A stretch of 64,000 nucleotides of DNA from Maribacter forsetii DSM 18668. Its GTDB lineage: Bacteria; Bacteroidota; Bacteroidia; Flavobacteriales; Flavobacteriaceae. The notes under the pieces are model-generated. The model saw nothing but the letters and a program-made list of their open reading frames with translations, was not told where the DNA came from and made no database searches. The stretch covers positions 2,852,001-2,916,000 of the forward strand of contig NZ_JQLH01000001.1 in the NCBI RefSeq assembly GCF_000744105.1, written 5' to 3'. Every line of letters starts with the position of its first letter. Positions within the stretch are counted from its first letter, which is position 1. The position numbers and the translations under genes are program-made. Shown here piece after piece: positions 18,195-25,350 of the stretch.

Positions 18195-19607
18195 TTACAA
18201 CGCACTTGTTCCATCTTTCAACTTTCTAAAAAATAACACTGTTAGTACAGCAGAAATTCCAATCCCTATCCAATTAGAAATTTCAATGTCCAATCCTAAA
18301 CCAACGTTTGGGTCATAAAAAATATAAGAACCAACCACGGACGTAATAAAAAATGCCGGAACTAAAGCAATGATATAATACGTTTTCTTTTGATATAAAT
18401 ATACAGCACCAATCCAAAGAGCTATGGAAGCAGTTACTTGGTTTGCCCATGAGAAGTACCTCCATAATAGCTGAAAATCCATATTTGTAAGTATAAATGA
18501 AACGATAAAGAGCGGAATAGCCACCATAAATCTATTCTTTAATACTTTCTGGTCTATATTCAAATAATCTGCAATAATCATGCGTGCCGCTCTAAATGAA
18601 GTGTCTCCTGATGTAATAGGTAATACAATTACACCTAAAACGGCAATGGTACCACCAATAGTTCCTAAAGAAATGGTAGCTATTTTATTCACCACAGCGG
18701 TTGGTCCGCCATTTTGCAAAAGCTCATTTAAGGAATCTCCATCCAAAATACTCATAGACGCCGCCGCCCAGACCATGGCAATAGCGGCTTCAAGTATCAT
18801 CATACCGTAAAACACTTTTCTTCCATCTTTTTCATTGTTGATGGTACGTGAAATTATGGGAGATTGCGTAGCATGAAAACCTGATAAGGCACCACATGAA
18901 ATGGTTAAGAAAATTACCGGAAAATAAGGTATGTTCTGCGGATGCATATTTTGAAATGTAAGCTCTGGAATAGGATTGCCTACAACGAACATACCTATGC
19001 AAATACCAATGGCACTTAATATGAGCAACAAACCAAGCACAGGATAAATTTTACCTATGATTTTATCTATTGGTAATAAGGTTGCAACTATGTAATAGAG
19101 AAATATGGCAAAAAGTACTATGGTCAAATAGCTTGTTTCTGAACCTATAACATCATTAATCATATTTGCGGGAGCAGTTACAAAAACAGTACCTACTAAA
19201 ATTAGGAGTAATAGCGCAAAGAAGTTTACAACGTGACTAAAAGATTTTCCTAAAAAACGCGATGCCAATGCCGGTAAGTGTGCACCACCAAAACGTAACG
19301 AGATCATACCGGTTAGGTAATCATGAACCGCACCTGCAAAGATAGACCCAAGCACAATCCAAATAAATGCGATGGGACCATACAAAGCACCCAATATGGG
19401 ACCAAAAATGGGACCTACACCAGCTATATTCAGAATTTGAATAAAAGCATTTCTATTACTGTTCATGGGTACAAAGTCAACCCCGTCTTCCATAGTATGT
19501 GCGGGAGTTTTCTCTGTTTCATTTGGTTGAAATGTTTTATCTACAAATCTGCCGTAGGTGATATAACCCAATACCAATAGGATAATGGATGTAATAAATG
19601 TAATCAT
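18195..19607 (-). CDS. cstA: Carbon starvation protein CstA family transporter
   Basis: This 470-residue polytopic membrane protein carries CstA hallmarks: the N-terminal GYITYGRFVDKTF, NIAGVGPIFGPILGALYGP, GAVHDYLTGMISLRFGG, GALSGFHATQSPIISRT and a later ITSGDTSFRAAR. CstA proteins take up peptides or pyruvate when carbon is short. At 470 residues it is the short form, lacking the long C-terminal part of E. coli CstA. No CRP-like site was identified upstream. Confidence 0.9.
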   Translation of the reverse strand: MITFITSIILLVLGYITYGRFVDKTFQPNETEKTPAHTMEDGVDFVPMNSNRNAFIQILNIAGVGPIFGPILGALYGPIAFIWIVLGSIFAGAVHDYLTGMISLRFGGAHLPALASRFLGKSFSHVVNFFALLLLILVGTVFVTAPANMINDVIGSETSYLTIVLFAIFLYYIVATLLPIDKIIGKIYPVLGLLLILSAIGICIGMFVVGNPIPELTFQNMHPQNIPYFPVIFLTISCGALSGFHATQSPIISRTINNEKDGRKVFYGMMILEAAIAMVWAAASMSILDGDSLNELLQNGGPTAVVNKIATISLGTIGGTIAVLGVIVLPITSGDTSFRAARMIIADYLNIDQKVLKNRFMVAIPLFIVSFILTNMDFQLLWRYFSWANQVTASIALWIGAVYLYQKKTYYIIALVPAFFITSVVGSYIFYDPNVGLGLDIEISNWIGIGISAVLTVLFFRKLKDGTSAL

Positions 19608-19714
19608 GTGGTTGTTTTAGACTTGGTATAAAATGAATTGAATGTTTGCGTTAACTAGTGACCGGTATAGGAGTTAGAAGAATTTTCAAGCCTAAGGTCG
19701 AAGCAAATTTAATT

Positions 19715-19882
19715 CTATTTTTTAAGCCTATCAATTACAAACATTATAACCACTGACAGAATAGCCACTACAATTGCTTTAACCCAGTCGATTTCATCTT
19801 TTGCAAAGGCATCATAAATTATAAAACCGGTAGCGAAACCTAATACGAATTTTAAATTTTGAAGGGTGAATAAGTTTTTCAT
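19715..19882 (-). CDS. Small membrane protein, 55 residues
   Basis: An ATG at 19882 opens a 55-residue frame closed by TAG at 19715. It starts MKNLFTLQNLKF and has two hydrophobic segments (LGFATGFIIYDAF and AIVVAILSVVIMFVI) with an acidic-basic loop KDEIDW between. It resembles small flavobacterial inner-membrane proteins, but I know no function. It sits between CstA and the first accessory gene on the same strand. Confidence 0.55.
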   Translation of the reverse strand: MKNLFTLQNLKFVLGFATGFIIYDAFAKDEIDWVKAIVVAILSVVIMFVIDRLKK

Positions 19883-19960
19883 TTTGTGGTGGATTAGGTA
19901 AAGAACTAATGTTAGTCATTCCGAGCAGATTCAAATATTGTCCAATTTGTGTTACTTGCG

Positions 19961-20383
19961 TTATACGTTATTGGCAATAGTATTTTTTACTATTATCTCA
20001 TTCAGTTTTTGAGAATCAGCTTCCTTAATTTCATTCAAGTCAAACGTAACTGTAATGCCGCTGTCTTTTGTTATTATTAACTTTTTTTCAACCATTTCAG
20101 TCTTTTTGATTTGATTAAAATTCAAAGATTTTGAAGCCCAAGAGTTAATTCTTATTATAACTCCTTTTTTGTTCCATTGAACATAATTTTTATACCAAAA
20201 CATTTTACTGAAATATATCACTTGTAGAAAAAATCCAATAGCACTTATTCTTTTGTTCAGTTTTGGATTTTCAAATTCAAATAATTCAAAAAAACCCACC
20301 AAAATAAAAATTAGAGAAAGGAATAGAATGAATATCCAAATCCAACTTTTCATATTGTCAAAATGTATCTTTTTCTTTTCCAT
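19961..20383 (-). CDS. Small membrane protein with PH-like soluble part
   Basis: This 140-residue protein has two hydrophobic helices (residues ~13-33 and ~45-60), then a beta-rich tail (VQWNKKGVIIRINSW … LNEIKEAD). This resembles the bacterial PH-like fold of short membrane proteins, but the call is weak. It is the last unit of the minus-strand accessory array. Its 3' coding end (TTGCCAATAACG) is roughly complementary to TTAGCAATA just upstream of its start, the same bracketing seen at other genes here. Confidence 0.5.
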   Translation of the reverse strand: MEKKKIHFDNMKSWIWIFILFLSLIFILVGFFELFEFENPKLNKRISAIGFFLQVIYFSKMFWYKNYVQWNKKGVIIRINSWASKSLNFNQIKKTEMVEKKLIITKDSGITVTFDLNEIKEADSQKLNEIIVKNTIANNV

Positions 20384-20486
20384 TTGCGTTCAAATTCTAT
20401 TATTGCTAATCAGCTCCGTATGATAAGCAGGGTAATTGTGAGCTTAATGTAAAAGTAAGCAACCTTTCATTTTCATCTCCAAGCAG
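20384..20486 (-). repeat. Cassette-boundary palindrome (short)
   Basis: The spacer upstream of the 140-residue gene reads, on the minus strand, CTCACAATTACCCTGC … CATACGGAGCTGATTAGC. The CATACGGAG end matches the ends of the spacers at 58620-58825 (TACGGAGACGTT) and 28951-29082 (TACGAGACCGTT). Partial inverted symmetry only. Confidence 0.45.
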
Positions 20487-20609
20487 TTATTTTTTCAATA
20501 TTTCATTAATATATATCCAAAGATATTTTTCTGGATATTCAATTTGTACTCCATGCGTTCCATTTTCAAATAAAAACCATTTTTTTGTAGGTGCCAAAAT
20601 GTAATTTCA
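20487..20609 (-). pseudogene. C-terminal remnant of an alpha/beta hydrolase
   Basis: A minus-strand frame ending in TAA at 20487 encodes about 40 residues including KKWFLFENGTHGVQIEYPEK and YINEILKK. This is the usual end of an alpha/beta hydrolase, with the catalytic His in GTHG. The frame is stopped upstream by TGA and the rest of the gene is absent. It is a decayed insert between two accessory genes. Confidence 0.6.
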
Positions 20610-20635
20610 ATCACCTTGTTCTGCTGTCGTACTTT

Positions 20636-21154
20636 TTATTTCGATTCATGTACTTCAAGTTCTATTTCAACCATAAATTCAGGCAATGCTAATCCTTTTA
20701 CTTCAAGCCAAGAGCCAGTTGGAAACCGGTTTTTATAAATTTCAGCTCGATATGCTGATTTTTCCAACATTTGTGCCATATCAGTTGTGAAAATGTCTTC
20801 TTTTACAACATCGTCAAATGTGCAGTCAAAGTGTTTTAATATTTTTTCCAAATCAGCATAACAGTTTTTCATCTGCTGTTCAATATCGCCAATAGCCGTT
20901 GGATTTCCTTCATCATCCATACTTACTGCTCCAGAAATTTTAATGCTATTCCCTATTTTTACGGCGTGTGAATATCCGTATGCCTTTTCTACTTCTGGAC
21001 GCAATAGAAAATATTCAGGTTTTTCGGGTGCAACAACTACTTCTTTTTCCACTTCTTTAGTTTCTTCCTTTTGTTTTTGTTCACAACTTTGGAATACAAA
21101 AGCGAATGCAAAAAGTGTTGCGAGTATTGTCAATCGGTCAATTGGTTTTTTCAT
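20636..21154 (-). CDS. RidA/YjgF-like lipoprotein
   Basis: This 172-residue protein has a lipobox (VFQSC) and a charged linker rich in Lys and Glu, then a RidA-type domain from residue ~50 (KIGNSIKISGAVSMDD … FTTDMAQM). RidA proteins normally deaminate reactive imines in the cytosol. Here the strand that carries the key Arg (PxRS in RidA) reads PTGSWLEV, so the Arg is missing and imine deaminase activity is unlikely. The envelope location is also unusual. It sits in the minus-strand accessory array. Confidence 0.75.
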   Translation of the reverse strand: MKKPIDRLTILATLFAFAFVFQSCEQKQKEETKEVEKEVVVAPEKPEYFLLRPEVEKAYGYSHAVKIGNSIKISGAVSMDDEGNPTAIGDIEQQMKNCYADLEKILKHFDCTFDDVVKEDIFTTDMAQMLEKSAYRAEIYKNRFPTGSWLEVKGLALPEFMVEIELEVHESK

Positions 21155-21333
21155 AATTCTGATTGTTTAGTGCCTACATTGGTCGGTTTTCGGCTTTACC
21201 TTTTTATTATCTATTTCGTTTATTAGTATGAAGAACGCCGCAGCTATGCATAGTGCGGAGGCAAGGAAACATTTTCATTTCCGTCTATGTACGAAGCTAA
21301 AGCTTATTGTTTAGTTTATTTTCTGTATCAATT
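21155..21333 (-). repeat. Cassette-boundary palindrome upstream of RidA gene
   Basis: Positions 21248-21310 match the reverse complement of 59882-59943 at roughly 50 of 62 positions by eye. Both contain GTGCGGAGGCAAGGAAAC and CGAAGCTAAAGCTTA. In each case the element is oriented with the neighbouring gene. The 5' half of the element seen at 59762 is missing here. Confidence 0.7.
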
Positions 21334-21519
21334 TCAATCCATTCCGTTACTTCTCAATTTGGAAATGGTAGTTTTAGATGTTACTCGAAGCAAACGCATT
21401 GCTTCTTGTTTAGATACCCATTTGTCTTGTTTCCTATTACTTTCAATTCCTTTCATGCGCTTAACAACCTTATCTATAAGGTCATAAAAAGCTTTGGTTT
21501 CTAAACATATTACTTTTAT
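21334..21519 (-). pseudogene. Broken HTH_17 (excisionase-type) DNA-binding protein
   Basis: A minus-strand frame reads KVICLETKAFYDLIDKVV, then KWVSKQEAMRLLRV and TSKTTISKLRS before TGA at 21334. This is the common flavobacterial helix-turn-helix protein (MerR/excisionase fold), which normally continues for about 35 more residues after the recognition helix. The usual ATG appears as ATA (21517-21519) and the C-terminus is lost, so it is a decayed gene. Confidence 0.65.
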
Positions 21520-21543
21520 AGATACAAACTAATAATGACCGCC

Positions 21544-22590
21544 CTACTCCTTATATAGTGCATTATAAAAACCATTGTAAGCATCTGCCATCAAATTTGC
21601 GTCTTGGTAACTAAGACCAATATTATTTAATAGAAATATATTTGGGTCTTTCTCTGATTTTATCTGAACTAATGTCAAAACAACGGAATTGCCATATTTT
21701 AAATAGGTTTGAAAAGCCCCCACGCCTTCATGTTTATCAATCATTTCGCTTAAAGGCTTATATGTAACAACTTGGTCTACGCCATTTTCTTTTGTCTGCA
21801 ATAGACTATGCGCATATTTAGGAAAAAAAGCACTCATTGAGGTTAATTTATTACTAGGTGCAGTTCTAATATTATCTCGTTTCCAAGTTCCACCAGAAAC
21901 TTTCAAATTGCCAATATCCAAACTTTTTGCTCCATTTTTATTATAGGATAAATATGCACCTTGATTCTGATATAACTTATAATTATTTTTTTCCATAACT
22001 GCATGAAAATCTTCATATGTATAATCAACATAATTAACTTTGTCATAGATTACTTCATTGCGTGATGGCTGAAAACCCAAAGAGATTTCTGCCTTATATA
22101 TTATTAAATTATTGGGGTCTTTTAGATTTCCTGCGGATTTTGGATAAACAGTTAATTTAATGACTACATCCTCTCGACTGTATGGAGTATGCGAAACGTA
22201 TTTTTTATTTAAATTCTTAGTAGAATGTGCTGCATATTCAAAATAATCTATTTTAGAAGCTCTTTGAAGGTTTCTTATTGACTCCGTAAAGTTAGGGTCT
22301 CGACTTCCCAACCAAATAATTTCTCCACCATTTTTCTCTACTGTTTCTCTAGCCTCAGCTAATGTTTGTCCTAACTTTATGCCTAATAAATTAATAGCTT
22401 TTTCTATATGTTGTTGCGACAAAGCAGTAAACTTTCCAGCAGATTTGGATGTAGATGTAGCTCCTTGTGCTCCTCTTGGTGTTGCTCTTTTTGGTGAACG
22501 CTGTGCTTCCAGTGTTTGAAGGAACAATAAACTTATTAGCAAAAAGGCTGTGAAAATGTTTCTCATAATTGGTCGATTTTTATAATTCAA
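21544..22590 (-). CDS. Secreted uncharacterised protein, 348 residues
   Basis: The N-terminus has a signal peptide (FLLISLLFLQTLEAQ), then a Ser/Thr/Arg-rich linker (residues ~32-52). The rest is a globular part with LGIKLGQTLAEARETVEK and WLGSRDPNFTES. The LGQTLAEA stretch resembles the short segment seen in SmpA/OmlA-like or DUF4852-like proteins, but I cannot name a family. The start used is MNYKNRPIMRN; the ninth residue Met may be the real start because it places the signal peptide at the terminus. Confidence 0.6.
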   Translation of the reverse strand: MNYKNRPIMRNIFTAFLLISLLFLQTLEAQRSPKRATPRGAQGATSTSKSAGKFTALSQQHIEKAINLLGIKLGQTLAEARETVEKNGGEIIWLGSRDPNFTESIRNLQRASKIDYFEYAAHSTKNLNKKYVSHTPYSREDVVIKLTVYPKSAGNLKDPNNLIIYKAEISLGFQPSRNEVIYDKVNYVDYTYEDFHAVMEKNNYKLYQNQGAYLSYNKNGAKSLDIGNLKVSGGTWKRDNIRTAPSNKLTSMSAFFPKYAHSLLQTKENGVDQVVTYKPLSEMIDKHEGVGAFQTYLKYGNSVVLTLVQIKSEKDPNIFLLNNIGLSYQDANLMADAYNGFYNALYKE

Positions 22591-22681
22591 ATATAAAAGA
22601 AACTACTGAAAAATAGTATCTAATGTTCTGATTTTAAATGTTTTCAATTTTTATTTTTATCCCGTCGGAAAATTCATTCTA

Positions 22682-22867
22682 TTAAGAATTTAGTACTGCA
22701 TCAAGGGTATCATCTGGATCTTTATGAATGCAATCCACCTGATAATTAATTGTCGTTTTCAGGTAGCTATGGCGATATAATTTTTGCAGCATTATCGGTG
22801 ATATTGATTCCCCAGCTACGTTTCCAAAACAATGCCTTGCTTTGTGATTTGAAAAGATTCCTATCAA
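22682..22867 (-). pseudogene. Tyrosine recombinase, C-terminal catalytic fragment
   Basis: About 61 residues survive. They hold the HxxRH box (H8, R11 in HKARH), a second His (H33 in LYRHS) and the nucleophile Tyr42 (LKTTINYQ), followed by IHKDPDDTLDAVLN. The layout is that of phage-type or integron-type integrases. The N-terminal DNA-binding part, the first Arg and the Lys are missing upstream, and no frame restores them. It is the only recombinase trace inside the minus-strand array. Confidence 0.65.
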
Positions 22868-23007
22868 TTTGACAAATGACTGCTATCCTTAATTTGATAT
22901 CTATATATATTCTGAAATCATTTTTGGAGTTGTTCGTTAGAGACATAGTTTACACAAGTTAAAGATTAGGGTTTAATCTATTTTTACTTGTACAAAGTTA
23001 AATCCAT

Positions 23008-23068
23008 TCCCGATAGCTATCGGGATTAGCGGCCTTATAAACCTGTCGGAAGGCAGGTTTATAAGGCC
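23008..23068. repeat. Two adjacent palindromes
   Basis: A perfect 18 bp palindrome, TCCCGATAGCTATCGGGA (23008-23025), is followed by a hairpin with 15 bp arms GGCCTTATAAACCTG (23031-23045) and CAGGTTTATAAGGCC (23054-23068), loop 8 nt. They lie in a gene-free stretch (22868-23237) that otherwise shows nothing I can name. The CCCGATAGCTATCGGG core resembles dispersed palindromes common in flavobacterial intergenic DNA. Confidence 0.8.
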
Positions 23069-23237
23069 TTTCGGTTTTGCCCTAAAGTTCCCATTACGTT
23101 TAGGTTGTTTTAGCAAACGTTTTTACTAGCTCTCTTGTCATAATAATCTAATCTTGTTTGATAATATGATGAATGACCATTAACCTTGTCGATATAAGCC
23201 ACACTTTTTTTGTTCAGTTTTAATCTGTAAACACAAC

Positions 23238-23396
23238 AAGGCGTGCAAAGAGGTATATGAGCGGATCGTGAACAAGGGTAAGAGCAAGAAATTAGCACTG
23301 ATAGCCGTTGCCAACAAACTATTAAAGCAGTCTTTTGCTATCGCAAAATCTGGCAAACCATATGATGAAACCTACGTTTCTGTATTGCCTAGATAA
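23238..23396 (+). pseudogene. IS110-family transposase, C-terminal fragment
   Basis: A plus-strand frame of 52 residues reads KACKEVYERIVNKGKSKKLA and continues NKLLKQSFAIAKSG to a TAA at 23394. This is the end of an IS110-family transposase (Transposase_20 region). It differs from the two larger IS110 copies in the window, so a different element is implied. Nothing upstream continues the frame. Confidence 0.65.
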
Positions 23397-23528
23397 ATAG
23401 CAGGTAAATTGAATAAAAAAAGCTCACGAATCTGTTTTTTGAATCTATGGGCATAGGATAATATTGTCTCAGATTAAAGAAGAATTTGTTTGTTTTTTAC
23501 CTCAGTTCTTTGTTATGCACAGGCATTT

Positions 23529-24428
23529 TCATTCACAACATTCCTTTGTGGTCGTTATCGGAAATAATAGTTGCTTAAAGTATTCTTTATCTTTTGGATA
23601 ATTTGTTTTATAGTTTTTAATAACTCCAACTTCTGCAACAGCACCTTTTCGGTTATAATATGTACCAAATAATATGTCCCAAAAAGGAAAAATATTCCCG
23701 AAATTTTTAGCTTCTTCCAATTTTTTACTGTGATGAAAATGATGAATTTGAGGTGTTACAATCAGGTAATCCCAAAAGCTTTTTTTTGTTTGAATGTTTG
23801 CGTGAGAGATGTAGGCAATTACTACGTGTGTAATACCTACTAAAAAAATAATTTCTTGACTAAACCCTAAAAGTAAAATAGGTGTCATTTTTAAAAAGGT
23901 ATTTAAGAAAATATTGATAGGATGAATCCAATTTGTTTTAAACCAATTTAAACTTGTTGGTAAATGATGAATAGAATGTATTTTCCACAAAAGAAAACTT
24001 ACATACGATTTTGTATTTCCTTTATGACTAATCCTATGATATAAATAAGGAAGAAATTCGCCTATCAGATTAGCAATAATGTATGTTGCTAAAAATGGTA
24101 AGGAATTCCAGAAATTAGTTGTTGTAATGATTTTTTCTTGAAGATAAATAACCAATGATAATGCAAGCATTTTTCCAAAAGCATCAAATATGGCTGTAGA
24201 AAAAATAAAATGTTTAATATCAGTCCAAAGTTCCTGTTTGTTAGGCTTCCATTCTTTCTTTAACGGAATGATTCGCTCTAAAATTAAAATGGAAAAAAGG
24301 GTAAAGAGGAAAATGGAAAAGGATACTATTTCAAAATTCCAATTATTTTGAAGTGTTAAATAACTAAATATGCCTGTTAAAATTAATAATGTTGGTACAA
24401 CTAGTGAGGATGTAATTTTATGTTTCAT
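23529..24428 (-). CDS. Sterol desaturase / fatty acid hydroxylase family protein
   Basis: This 299-residue membrane protein has the histidine boxes HRISHKGNT (near residue 132), HSIHHLPTS (near 152) and QIHHFHHSKK (near 230). They hold a di-iron centre for lipid hydroxylation. It differs clearly from the copy at 10900. It lies 49 bp downstream of a SigZ-like sigma factor gene on the same strand, and both sit between the inverted pair GTTATGCACAGGC (23512) and GCTTGTGCATAAC (25067). The sigma factor may control it. Confidence 0.84.
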   Translation of the reverse strand: MKHKITSSLVVPTLLILTGIFSYLTLQNNWNFEIVSFSIFLFTLFSILILERIIPLKKEWKPNKQELWTDIKHFIFSTAIFDAFGKMLALSLVIYLQEKIITTTNFWNSLPFLATYIIANLIGEFLPYLYHRISHKGNTKSYVSFLLWKIHSIHHLPTSLNWFKTNWIHPINIFLNTFLKMTPILLLGFSQEIIFLVGITHVVIAYISHANIQTKKSFWDYLIVTPQIHHFHHSKKLEEAKNFGNIFPFWDILFGTYYNRKGAVAEVGVIKNYKTNYPKDKEYFKQLLFPITTTKECCE

Positions 24429-24477
24429 TTGTTTACTTTCTCTTGTAGTCGCAAGAGGAAAGCAAAAAGATGCAGGA

Positions 24478-25053
24478 TTATGGAATTAAATTTATTCTTT
24501 CCATTTCAGTTTTTAATTCTTGAGGAAGTTCGCAGTTATTTTTTAACTGAAAATCAGAGACTTGATCTTTGTTGTTATAAGAAATATCAATACAATCACT
24601 TACTAACTCTTTTAATTTTTTTCGTCCTCTTTGTATTCTTGATTTTGTTGCTGTTAGACTCAAATCAAGCAATTCAGCAATTTCTTGCTGTGGTTTTTGA
24701 TCAATATCACTTAAATAAAGTGGTCTGCTATATTTTTCGGGTAAATAAGTTTGAATTACAAAACCTGATAAATCACATACACAAGCACTTGAATTGATAT
24801 TAATTTCAGATTGGTTTATTGATAATTCAGAATGTTTTTTGTTCTTTCTATAATAATCTGCAATTGTATTTCTAGTTACTTGAAAGAGCCAAGTTTTATG
24901 GTTCTTGATTTCTGTTTTACGATTTAAATTGCCATGTAGTTTTATACTAACTTCTTGCAAAATATCTTCTGCATTATGTTCGTCATCAATTTTGGTTTTG
25001 ATGAAATTAAGTAAATGACCTTTATGTTTATCCCAGATTTCGTTAAATGTCAT
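24478..25053 (-). CDS. sigZ: ECF sigma factor, SigZ-like
   Basis: This 191-residue sigma-70 factor has region 2 (HNAEDILQEVSIKLH … WLFQVTRNTIADYYRK) and region 4 (QQEIAELLDLSLTATKSRIQRGRKKL). Between them is CVCDLSGFV, and the C-terminal extension has NNCELPQELKTEMERINLIP. These cysteine-bearing segments are typical of SigZ-type factors and may bind a metal. No anti-sigma gene is adjacent. It is the first gene of a two-gene cassette with a sterol desaturase. Confidence 0.82.
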   Translation of the reverse strand: MTFNEIWDKHKGHLLNFIKTKIDDEHNAEDILQEVSIKLHGNLNRKTEIKNHKTWLFQVTRNTIADYYRKNKKHSELSINQSEININSSACVCDLSGFVIQTYLPEKYSRPLYLSDIDQKPQQEIAELLDLSLTATKSRIQRGRKKLKELVSDCIDISYNNKDQVSDFQLKNNCELPQELKTEMERINLIP

Positions 25054-25066
25054 TGTCCTTTTTTTT

Positions 25067-25079
25067 GCTTGTGCATAAC
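25067..25079 (-). repeat. Cassette-specific terminal repeat, SigZ/desaturase unit
   Basis: GCTTGTGCATAAC here is the reverse complement, at 12 of 13 bases, of GTTATGCACAGGC at 23512-23524. The two bracket the sigZ and desaturase genes. On the gene strand the upstream copy follows ACC, as ACCGTTATGCAC. Confidence 0.8.
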
Positions 25080-25083
25080 GGTT

Positions 25084-25345
25084 GAGCTCGTATGTTTGGT
25101 TCTTAGTTTGAAGATACTATAATTATATAAATAAAAGGAGGTTGATTAAGCGGTTAAGCTAGATACATTTTCAATGATGTCGTTTCATAGATGAACAATT
25201 CTTCTTTAGCTACTACTTTTATAAAAGTAGTAGCTTATATATTAAACAACAGCTAAAATAGAAGGGACAGAGAGGTCTCGGCTAGATACACGTTAGGGTG
25301 ATATCGTTTCTTAGAAATCCCGCCCTTCTATAATTTTCTTGGAAT
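25084..25345 (+). repeat. ~265 bp palindrome-centred unit, copy A
   Basis: This unit recurs in inverse orientation at 61144-61420 and 61419-61686. Its centre is a perfect 28 bp palindrome at 25208-25235 (AGCTACTACTTTTA plus its complement). Two related direct segments flank it, CTAGATACATTTTCAATGAT and CTAGATACACGTTAGGGTGA, each followed by TCGTTTC. It ends TTTTCTTGGAA, 5 bp before the IS110 core. No coding potential was seen. Confidence 0.88.
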
Positions 25346-25350
25346 CCGGA

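Noticed and set aside
23110..23298. Minus-strand 62-residue frame near the IS110 fragment
   Set aside because: It overlaps the IS110 remnant on the other strand and has no recognisable domain or start signal.
24420..24797. Plus-strand 125-residue frame over the sigma factor gene
   Set aside because: It is antisense to a well-conserved ECF sigma factor; the hydrophobic content comes from AT-rich complement.
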